64,000 bases of DNA from positions 167,772,001 to 167,836,000 of the forward strand of contig JBITNC010000001.1 of the NCBI GenBank assembly GCA_050084985.1, read 5' to 3'. The stretch is from Nageia nagi (lineage: Eukaryota > Pinophyta). Made by a program: the position numbers and the translations under genes. Position 1 is the stretch's first letter; each line of letters starts with the position of its first letter. The notes below the pieces were generated by a model. The model searched no databases. It had not been told where the DNA came from and saw only the letters and a list, made by a program, of their open reading frames with translations. Below, piece after piece: positions 1-9,999 of this stretch.

Positions 1-1080
1 TATAGAGTAGGTCTTGCATACAGTAGCTAGAGCTTGCTATTTTTCAATGATTGATGATTACTTAAAATTTAACTAGATTTGGGTGAAAGATGAATATCAA
101 TACAAAATTGCATTTACAACCAAATGGGGGACATTTACTTTTTAAAGAATGTTTTTTTATCTTTCTAATGCAGGAGCTACTTTTCAAAGGGCCTTGGATC
201 ATGCATTTGGTGAACTAATAAATAAGATTATATTGGTCTATCTGGATGAAATCATAATATTCTCTAAAAGAAAAAAGGATCATCTAGAACATCTTAGATA
301 AGTTTTTAAAAAATGCATGAAATTTGGCATTTCAATTAATCCAAAAAAATTAGTTTTTATGGTTAACCAAGAAACATTACTTGGCCACATTATCTCAAAG
401 GAAGGATTAGTGATAGATCTAGATAGAGTGAAAGCTATTGAAGTATTGCCAATTCCTTTCAATAAAAAAACCTTGCAATCATTTCTTGGTTAGATCAATT
501 TTGTTAGAAAATTCATTAATGATTTTTTGAAAATTATATCCCCAATCACTTCAATGCTAAAAAAAGGTGTATTCTCTTGGTCAAGTGAAGGAAAAATATC
601 CTTTAAAGAAATTAAAAGGGCTATAATAGAAACTTTTGTAATTAAAAATCTTGATATGTCAAAAAATTTCATCATGTATGCATATGGAGCAGATAGAAGC
701 ATTACTACAATTCTAACACAAAAACTTGATAACAAAGAAGAACATCACATTGCCTTTCATAGCCAAACATTGCATCAACACCAACAAAGGTACTTATTTA
801 TTGAAAATCAAGTGTTTCCCATAATAAAGGAACTAAAAATTCAAGCAATATGTCTCCCATAATAGAATCCTTATATTTACTATCCATCCAGATGTAAGAA
901 ATTATGTTATATAAGGAGATCTAGGTGAAGGAAAGGCTAGTTGGATTACTAAATTAATGGAATATGATATAGAAATTAAGCCAACCAAGCTGATTAGAGG
1001 TAGGGCTCTCTATGAAAATATAGGTAAAGTTGCACATATGATCATTGTTATAAAATATGAATAGCAACTCAATAAAGAAA
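1..1080 (+). pseudogene. Ty3/gypsy reverse transcriptase-RNase H, decayed, 5' cut by window edge
   Basis: Remnant of the reverse transcriptase and RNase H parts of a Ty3/gypsy polyprotein, which copies element RNA into DNA. Translation near 160-260 gives the gypsy pattern NAGATFQRALDHAFGE followed by the catalytic box as YLDEI, where active elements have YLDD, so an active-site Asp is changed to Glu. The frame then gives the thumb region (ending in a FLG-x-INFVRKFI block near 480-520) and an RNase H segment from about 640 to 860. The RNase H tail WITKLMEYDIEIKPTK lies near 940-985. Several in-frame stops sit where related elements have Gln (for example in FLG-stop-INF). The upstream protease and gag lie outside the window. 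It is dead as a gene; the family assignment is secure at superfamily level. Confidence 0.93.
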
Positions 1081-1149
1081 GTGATTGGATTAAACAAATG
1101 AGTTTTTTTTTCAAACTGGTATGTGTCTTGAAACTCTAGATAGATTTCA

Positions 1150-2340
1150 ACGAAGGAGATTCAAGTTGCATGCCCTCAAGCTTATGATGATATATGAACA
1201 TCTATATAGAAAAAATTGTGATCAAACCTTATTACAATGTGTGAGTCATGATGAATCCTGAAGAATATTACATGAATTTCATTATGGATTCTCTGGTGAG
1301 CATTGCAATGGATCAACTACAGTAGCAAAAGTATTACAAGCTAGATATTATTGGCCCACCATATTTCAATATTCATTTAAGATTTCTTGAGAGTGTGATA
1401 GATGCAGCAAATTTATGGGAAAGAGAAGGCAAGCTGTTATACCTCTTAAACCTATGGTAGTTGAGGAACCCTTTCAACAATAGGGTATGACTTCATTGGT
1501 GTTATAAATCCAAATTCCTCAATAAGCCATAAGTTCATTTTGACTGTAATAGATTACTTCACTAGATGTTTAGAGACTATTCCATTTAAGAATGTAGATC
1601 AAGCAGTAGTGATAGAAATGATCAAAAAGATAAGCACTACCTTTGAAATCCCATAGACTATTATCTTAGATAATGGCCCTGCATTTATTAGAGGTAACTA
1701 ATCAAACTTTATTGTTGAGTATGGGATGTATAGGTTATTCTCTTCAAATTATTACCCACAAGGTAATAGGTTAGTTGAATCAACTAATAAAAACTTAACT
1801 CAGATCATCAAGAGAATAATTGAAGGGAATCTCAAACAATGACACACATAATTTGACTTTGCAATATGGGTAGATAGAATTAGCATTAAATCAGAAATCA
1901 AAACATCCCCATATGCATTGGTATATGGTACGAGACCTATGTTGCCAATACACATTGAGTTACCAGCATTGAGAGTCCTATAAGAAATGGAGGAACATGA
2001 ATTTGAGCCACTACAATCTAGATATAATTAGATTTTGAATTTGGAGGAAGATTGAAATAAAGCATATGAGTCATTCTAGCATTTCCAACACATTATCAAG
2101 AAATGGTTTGATAAGAAAAAGTCTTCCCAAATGAATTTTGAATCAAGTGATAGTCTTCAAATGGGATGAGGAAAGAGCAAAGCCTAAAACACATCAAAAA
2201 TTTGATTCTCTTTGGAGTGGGGCTTATATCATCACTCAAGCTATGCAAAGTAATGCATTCAAATTGCAAGACATCATCAGATCCTAAGAATTACCTATTC
2301 CTATTAATAAGATCTATTTGAAACATTACTAGATGATAAG
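1150..2340 (+). pseudogene. Ty3/gypsy integrase, decayed
   Basis: Continuation of the same gypsy pol. The HHCC zinc-binding region is seen near 1270-1400 (LHEFHYGF, then AKVLQARYYWPTIFQ, then CDRC). The DDE core follows. The first Asp region is IGVINPNSS with TVIDYFTR near 1535-1570. The second Asp is in LDNGPAFI near 1665-1690. The catalytic Glu lies in GNRLVESTNKNL near 1760-1800. The C-terminal part reaches about 2340. Stops interrupt it at many Gln or Trp positions, including IP-stop-TII just before the second Asp. Domain order RT-RNase H-INT is that of Ty3/gypsy and not of Ty1/copia. No clear polypurine tract or LTR follows directly. Confidence 0.9.
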
Positions 2341-2841
2341 GTAATCTTGTAACACCCACTAGATATTGTATAGTATAAATAATTTCAAAAAAATTTATTC
2401 TAAAGTTTGTACATCCTTTAGGCATAGTTACTATAAAGTAGGTATCCATTAATGATAAGCATTAATTAAACATCATCTAGAGTTAATGTCAGTGTCCTAC
2501 TCAACTATCAGCTAAATAAGGTAGCATTTAAGGAAAGATTTCTTTGGATTTCTCAAACAATCACATGGGTACCCCAAGTTAAATTTGGCATGCTCCAAAC
2601 TAACTCATCCAACTTATGCTAGTCCAATCCATATAGTGCATGGATCTTGGCATCTCCAAATATTATTTACCATTAATAGAAGTCTCACAAACCTTGGATG
2701 AATAAAACTTATTGCATACCCTTTAACTCAACACTTAGCCATTCTTGAGCATACTAATTTCCAGAGCTTATAGATTACATAGCAAAGTAGAGTGAAAGAT
2801 AAAGAGTTTCAAGTCCATGTACAATGTGATTATAGTCTCAA
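2341..2841. other. Spacer between gypsy integrase and the next decayed frame
   Basis: About 500 bases with no coding signal that I can recognise. It contains the string TGTAACACCC at 2349, a common plant LTR start, but no polypurine tract precedes it and no matching end or second copy was found, so I do not call an LTR. Confidence 0.5.
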
Positions 2842-5800
2842 ATGCAAACTAGAGGTTCTAAAAAGAGTGTTGACACCATGGTAACTTCCCAATCTTCATT
2901 TATAGCTAAAATAGAGACAGTGGATACTAACATAATAGCCATGCAAGAAGAATATCTTGAGAATGCTCTAGGAGTGAATTGGATTGAGATGGGGGTCATG
3001 AATCACATTGATACATGGAGGGTCAACCCTAATTTCATCTTTCTACAACACATGACACTTGAAGTTGCCAAAAAATGAAAATCACTAGCACACTCAAAGA
3101 GAGATGTCATGATTGACCAGTGCCTAGCTTATTATGTGCCCTATGAGTCATTTACTTACCCCAAATTGTTGTATTTAGTGGTGCATAGACATGACCAGTA
3201 GGGTTATCAGATAGGAAAGTTCAAAAACTAAGAGGAGGGAGATGAGACAAAGCCAAAATTTAAAGAAATAATGGACTACTCCCCTAACTCTATTGTCTAA
3301 GCATTTACTATCACAGCTGACTAGACCTTCCATGTGAAAAAATAGATCAATTTATAAAGAGAGAAGAATGACTTCTATGTTAATGAAGATGAGATGATAA
3401 ACTAGATTGGTGAGAGATATCAAGATCACAAAATGACACAACTCTAGCCAAGCTATGAGATAGCTCTATTTGAGAGGAACAAGGATAAAGAAGTGTTGTA
3501 AGCACTAGCAATTATTTTGGGGAAGAAACCTTGATTGAAGTAGATGAAGCCATGGTATGTATGGCTTATAATATCACAAAGACTCATATTTGCTATGACT
3601 TTTTGGCTTTCATTTCTAATTAAATAAAGATATGTCTATTTAAAATTGAAAAATCAAACTTCAAACATTCTTCATATCTTTGGTGGCTCTTAGCCCATCA
3701 AAATCTTAACAAACTTGTAGAGGCATGGTTGCCAGTTCAATTGGTGAATCCTAATGCTGGACCAGTACTAATTGAATTGATAGTGCCAATTTTAAGTAAG
3801 TTACATGGATCATACTATGAGTTCATGGATAGATTCTATGCAATAATAGTGCAAATTTTGACCAAAAGACTCTATAGCAGATTGTACAAAAGTGCAATAT
3901 GAGAGCTATAGGGAAGAAATAAAGTCAATGATTAGTACTTCCTAAAAGACCACATCATGATAATGAGGTATGGATATTTTGAAAAAACCTTTTTCTTACC
4001 TAAATATGTAACCCCTTGATTATATTCCATAGAAAAAGAAAGGTAAATTTGTGCCATAAAGACCAAGTATGGGTCTAAGGGTAGTTTTAAATCTATTGTA
4101 AATATACTAGCTTCTACTAAAAATTTCACTCTTTTAGAAGTAGGTTGTAAAGATAGCATAGCAAAATTCCTTGTATAGAATTTCAAATTAGATATAGCAG
4201 AGGTTCCATGGATGTATGACTTTTCAGGAGAAATGACCAAAATAATAAGGTCAAATGAGAAGCATCTAGCCTTTTTCCATGAGTATAGACCTCTTGTGAA
4301 ATATTTTGTAAATAAAATTGACCAAGAAGTAGATATGTACCTTGAGTGGGAATTCACTCCCCTAAAAAAGGCTTGGATGGCCCTTGAAGGGATAAGGAAA
4401 TATAGGAATTGAAAAAATAAGTGACAAGATTTTGCCCTCAACCCAAAAATCCTCACCTAATTAATAGGTTTTGGGTGGGGCCTTAATAAAATCCATTATT
4501 TTACAAAATTTAGATCTGAGTATATAATAAAAATTCATCACATTGAGAGTGAACTATTTGATAAATTCAAATATGACAAGTTCTAGGAGGCTAAATATGC
4601 TAAAGACCATTTGCTAGAATTAAGCCAACCTCTTCCTCCACATTTTCATGGAAAATCTATTACAAGAGTAAGGTAAGTAGAGGTTGGTCAACCATCGAGC
4701 TCAGTAGAGCCTATAAAGAAGGGAGAATAAAATCCCTCAGATACTACTACCACTTCCTAGGAGTATTATCTAAAAAAAAGAAGGAGAATTCAAACCCTTA
4801 CTAAGAAATAATAAACCCCAAAAAAGGATGAAAAACCTATTAAAAAGCTTCACACCACTTAGCCAAGATCATAAAGGATTGCGCCTCCACCTCTAAAAAT
4901 CATAGAAGAAATTTTAGAGGTTATGGCAAAAGAGGAAGAAATTTTTGATATAGAGGAATTACAAGAGCCTCAAGATGTAGACACTCATGCTCAACAAGAA
5001 GTCCTAGCATAAGAAGAAACCCTAAAAAATAAATGCATTCAAGTTCAACAATGTGGGGGAATGTACTTGGAGCTAGTAGATTTGTAGCAGCCACACCTAG
5101 AGGTGGATCGGGCAATGATGGTGGTGATGATGATGAATTCAAGAGGAAAAGAGACTTTAACCCAATAGATAAAGATGATGATGATGATAAGGTCATGGAG
5201 GAGGTAGAGAAAGAGATAGAAATTCAAGATCCTACACCTCCCAAGCAATCAAAACCTACACAATAGGTCACGACATCTACCTCAGGTGTAATTACTCCTT
5301 CCCATTCTTTAATTCCTATAGCCTCCTAGGAGGAGATTAAATCCATTTTTTCTACACAAATTGTAGAGCCCATTGATTTGGTAACTTTTTTTAATAAGCC
5401 TCTTGTACTCCTTGAGAAATAGTCAAGAATTTTGAGTAAAGTGATAGAAATAGGAGATATTAAAATAGCATAGATGTCTTTCAAAGAAGGACAATTAGAT
5501 ACTGCTCTCATAGCAATAATTAATGTAAATATGTAGAGTGCTCTAGCAATTGACTAGTCTAGATTCCTTGTAAATACATCAATGGTGGTTGGAAAAAGTC
5601 TTCAATAAATGGAGACTAAGATAGAGAAATTAAATAAAAAAATAGATCAATACAAGAAAGACTACTCCCTTAAATACAAAATAGTGTTTAGGTTGTAGAA
5701 TAAAAATAAAGACTTGATAAAGCTTGATAAGCCAAAATTAGAATTTGAAAAAATTTTAACAACAAAGGCTAAGTTAGATACTACAAATCAAATAATACAA

Positions 5801-6740
5801 GATCTTAAAGCTTAGGCTACAGTCGTAGATGCTTAAAAGGTTAAGCAAGTTGAGGTTGAGCTACAAAATATCATTGGTACTAATAATGTATTATCTGATG
5901 ATAATTCAAAATTATGGTTGCTCATAAAAGATTTCATAAAATCCTTAGTGGAGCAAGTTAGAGATAGAATGGTGACATTATCACACTTGCATCTATTAAA
6001 GAAATAGGCACTACAAGCAATCAAGTAGTTTAACACATAAATCACTCTCCATTAGTTGGCTCTAGATATACCAAGGTCAATTTTAGAGAAAATGCAAAGC
6101 TGGTTAAGAGTCCTAACTAAGAGGGACATAGTGGCCATTACTCCTAGATTAAGATAATTATATTTGAGGAGGATCTGATATATATGTTAACTCCAAAATT
6201 TGGTGTTCAACATGGACATTGGTAAGCACCAGCTCACAACATAGTTAGGATTCATAAATAAATTCTTTAATTCTTTGATTGAGATGAAAGCTCTCAAATT
6301 ATGGGAAGAATAGAATGTACAGGGTAGTGCTACCAGTTGGATAGCCAATACCATTTAATTCCTTAATAAATCCTTTTTTGAGAAGTAAATCTCATATTTA
6401 CAACAAATAAATGACCTCACTCAAGAGGCAATCACAAGGTTCCTACATGCTAGGAGGCTAGAGAATATTCTAACAGGCTTCAAAGTAGACACTATAAAGA
6501 TTCAAGCATCCCCAATTCTATCACAAATTGATTTTTAAGATATTAAGGATTTAAATAAGAAGATGCACCCATTCCTCCCAATAGAGCTAATTCCACCTCT
6601 TAAAATCCCTGCTAAGTATACATCTGAATAGGCTACTAGAACCAACAAATAATGTGTCCTATTCTCTAGCAAGTAGAGACCTTAAGGGCCACCAAAAGAT
6701 TGTATTCCTTCATAATTACACTTTGAGTTGAGGTAATACA
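2842..6740 (+). pseudogene. Long decayed reading frame, unknown family, possibly a retrotransposon accessory ORF or gag
   Basis: A reading frame of roughly 1,300 codons can be followed from the ATG at 2842 to about 6740, with shifts near 3525 (frame 1 to 3), near 5030 (frame 3 to 2) and near 6180. It starts MQTRGSKKSVD. A middle section (about 3590-4410) is well conserved as open frame with WWLLAHQNLNKLVEAW and a charged stretch around 4210-4410. A low-complexity Asp/Glu/Lys section lies at 5120-5230, and a Lys/Leu/Glu-rich, probably coiled-coil section at 5590-5960. No zinc knuckle, protease or polymerase motif is visible. In 2842-3535 and 5033-6050 I counted 24 in-frame stops: 15 TAG, 7 TAA and 2 TGA. 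It lies just downstream of gypsy pol on the same strand, so it may be a 3' accessory ORF of that element, or the gag of another. Function unknown. Confidence 0.55.
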
Positions 6741-8299
6741 CTATCATTCTTTTATTATTTCATTCTTTTCACAAATTCTTTCTATTCCAATTCTATTCCC
6801 TTTAACATGAAATTTGAATCTTCTATGAGCCCTTAATCTAAAGAATTGCGAGTGTTATTAACAATTAGTTATTGTATATACAATATGGATATTGTATATG
6901 CAATTTAGCTATTATATGTGCAAGTGTTTATCTTAGATATTTTTCCTTGTAAATACAAAGTGTCTTAGATATCAAATATAATCTATCGATTTTGAGAAAT
7001 GACATCATAATTTTGGTCTAAAATCAATGGGTCCTAGAACAAGTAACGATTGATGAAGATTCACTAAGGTATCAAATAAAGCTCATTGATTTTAAGTAAT
7101 GATATCACAATTTTGGTCTAAAATTAGTAGGTCTCAAAACAAGTAATGATAAGTGAAGATTCATGAAGGTATCAAATAGAGCCCACCAATTTTGAGCAAT
7201 GACATCATAATTTTTAGCTAAAATTAGCGAGTCTAGAAAGAGTTAGATCATCAACAAAGCCTAGAGAAGAGAAATAGAACCTGCCAAACTAAGGTAAGAG
7301 TAATGGGTAAGAAGTAACAATTGGGTCCACTTGATCTTAAATGTTTAATCCTTGGGACCCTATTAATGTGTCAACTCTAACTCATTTCCACATAACAATG
7401 GTAGTTTCTTCTCAAACTAAGTTGATATATTATTCATGAACCCCCATTACTCTATTTATTCACATCCACAATATGGATCACCAATATTTCTAGAGAAGTA
7501 GATAGCTACCGATAGAGCACAATACCAGATCGTACCTATCAAATTGTAAATAAGAACTTATTCAATTAGCTATAGTGCCATCTTCAATCAACTATAGGGT
7601 CAAAGAAGCTACAGTTAATGACATGTCAGAAGGATTGCAGCTCTATGGACATGACTATTTAGAAATTACAAATTTCCATATAGTCATGTTGTTGTTACTT
7701 ATTCATTATGTAATCTAACATAGTTGTAGTATTTATTGTGAATAGGTTTTTTTACTAGCTTCATTCAACATGTGTAATTATGTATGTTAATGAGATATAA
7801 CCACCCAAAAATGGAGAAAGATGTATACATGGTGAACTATTAGAAATTAAAAAGTTAGACATTTTAGGAAATTTGCCCAAATTTGTAAGATACTTTCACA
7901 TATGATATTACAAATAGATAATGCTTTGTCCTCCTAAAACAAGTGGTTGTTTATTGGTTTTGTGAATGTTATGTGTTAGATGTTTTCTTATAATTATGGT
8001 TGTGTATTGTGATTATGAGACCCTAGGGGTAAGATAGCTTGCTATTCTAAATCCTAGCTATGGATTGCTGCTTGTGCTACAATTCTTGGGTTGTATATTT
8101 CTTGTTTTAGTTTCACTTCAATTTGCTTACATCTTTCCTATAACTCTTTACCTTTTTATCTTTTTCTTGTTACTTTAAAACTTCATAATAGATAGGAACT
8201 AGCCTATAATCTAAAGATTGAGCAGAAAATCAACATGAGCACATTCCCACCACCTTCTAATCTCTCAAGGAACATACTATTGTAGGTAGTGTAGAACAC
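6741..8299. other. AT-rich non-coding stretch holding one tandem repeat
   Basis: Apart from the 100-bp tandem repeat at 6971-7240, I see no gene, LTR pair or RNA gene here on either strand. It could hold the eroded 3' LTR of the preceding element, but no terminal motifs support that. Confidence 0.5.
6971..7240. repeat. Tandem repeat, about 100-bp unit, 2.7 copies
   Basis: Copies start at 6971, 7071 and 7171, each opening with ATCAAATA and containing TTTTGAG/TTTTAAG, a (G)ACATCA or GATATCA block, AATTTTGGTCTAAAAT and AAGTAACGAT-like segments. The spacing is exactly 100 bp twice and the third copy breaks off after about 70 bases. The copies differ at many positions, so the duplication is old. 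Confidence 0.85.
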
Positions 8300-9440
8300 A
8301 ACTAGACCAAACCCTTTGAGGTTACACTATACCAATCAATAGTTCCTTTATAATTTAGGAAGGTAGAACACATTATAAATAATCATATCTGGAAGGCCTA
8401 GCAATTTGAGTCTCATAGTACCAATACCTAAAGGTTTAATATAGGATCTATCAGCAAAGTATGCCACATTATCAATGGTGGTATTCATCTCCTTAAATAA
8501 GTCCCATTGAAATGACATCTGACATGTTGCACCAGTATCAAGCAATCATGCATCCTCCAAACATGCATATGAAGTATTACATAAATTTTCAATTGTAGCA
8601 TTATAATGAGTTGTAACATAGTGAATGGAATCAAGATTCTTACTCTTGTCATGCTTCTATTTTTTATTCCTTTCTTTGATCTTATCCTATGGAATGCGAT
8701 AAGTATTAGCTTTATGGCCTCATCTATCACATCTTTTACAATGGAGATTGTTCCTCTCATCATGATCACCTTCATTATATCTACCCTCCCTACCTTTATG
8801 ATTCCTCCTACCATGACCATAGTTACTACTTTCACCTTGAGAAGATTCATATGCAACATTCATTCCCTTTTGAGAAATATACAATGTATTTTAAGTAGGA
8901 TTGCTAGATTTCTTACCAAATTCCTTCTCATGTTTTGCAATCTTATCCACCAAAGTATCAAATATGAAAGACTTCAAGTTACCACTAGCTTACAAGGATT
9001 CAAGCTAATTTGAATATGTAGGGTGCAATGCCTTAATCAAACCTACAAGAGCAATATCAATCTTCATACCAATAGAGTCACTATCTTGCATTATTACTCT
9101 AATTTCATAAATCAATGTCATGGGATAATCATTTTTTAACTCTAAGTTAAAAAAGTTTCAATTGCAATTGGATTAATTCCAATTCAAAATGGGATTCAAA
9201 CAAGTATTTGAGTCTCTTTAGTGCATTCCATGCATCATTTATGGAGTTTATATGGTGGTTAACCTCTTCACTAACCAAAGTTGCAATCAAAGCATATGTC
9301 TTACTATTTTTCATGTTCCAGACCACAAGCTCCTTGACATTAGTTGGTTTGGTAGGTTGATTATCACCATCACATACACCAATCCACAAATAATTGAAAA
9401 TCAAGGTATGCTTTATTTTTCTAGACCACTCTGACTAATT
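8300..9440 (-). pseudogene. Ty1/copia gag and protease, decayed
   Basis: Read from 9440 down to 8300. The gag (UBN2-type) part gives SEWSRKIKHTLIF, then LVVWNMKNSKTYALIATLV, SINDAWNALKRL and LELIQLQLKLF, the usual order for copia gag. A damaged CCHC knuckle follows near 8720-8680 (CKRCDR-stop-GHKANTY, with the last Cys now Tyr). The protease active site is LLDTGATCQMSF at about 8545-8510, the copia D-T/S-G-A type, followed by a flap region ending YNVFYLPKL at 8348. Integrase, RT and RNase H are absent below 8300, so the element is truncated. There are in-frame stops at several former Gln or Trp codons. Superfamily call is firm; no LTR was found. Confidence 0.88.
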
Positions 9441-9649
9441 ATCTTTCCAATTAATACAACACCAAAAATACTCAAAAGGGAATGCATATTTGTAATAAAA
9501 ATTTTAAACTTTAGTTATTTTGCTTTTCAAACTTTTACAATTCAAAAATTGCATAAACTTTTTCAAAAAAAAACATCCATACAAAACCAAAATTCTTTTT
9601 GCTCACACCATACCAAAAATATAAAAAGAATAGGATCTCAAAAGAGATT

Positions 9650-9990
9650 TATTACATCACATGTCTCCTCTTACGAGGAGGATTTCTTTTAGGAGGCATG
9701 TTATGAGGAGATGACATAGTAAAAGTAGAAACAACATCAGATAATTCAACAACATCATCTTGGTCTTTATTATCCTTAACATCAGCCAAATAACATGTTT
9801 CCAACTCTAATTTATTTTTTCAGCTTCAATTGTGATACAATAATCTAAAGTGTGAAATCCTCCAATTATGTAAAATTCACCAAAATTTGAATCAAATGTC
9901 ATACCATATTTTCCAATATTTTTTTATTGCATGTCAAAAATAGTATCCATCAACTGACATAACTAAAATTTGAACTAAATTTTGATCTCA
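9650..9990 (-). pseudogene. Short coding-like remnant with basic C terminus, unidentified
   Basis: On the minus strand a frame reads YGMTFDSNFGEFYIIGGFH near 9900, then after a shift LADVKDNKDQDDVVELSDVV near 9790-9740 and ends in a Pro/Lys/Arg-rich tail (NMPPKRNPPRKRRH) before a stop at about 9655. The acidic run followed by a basic tail looks like real protein composition and is unlike the surrounding DNA. I do not recognise the family. It sits upstream (minus-strand sense) of the copia gag and may be what the element inserted into, or an unrelated fragment. Confidence 0.3.
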
Positions 9991-9999
9991 ACAAAAAAA

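Noticed and set aside
2349-2841. TGTAACACCC at 2349 as the start of an LTR
   Set aside because: No polypurine tract before it, no CA end, no second copy and no target duplication.
3932-4456. 174-codon minus-strand open frame
   Set aside because: It is antisense to the better supported plus-strand frame (3590-4410) and has no motif.
8606-9013. 135-codon plus-strand open frame
   Set aside because: Shadow of the minus-strand copia gag, whose motifs are clear.
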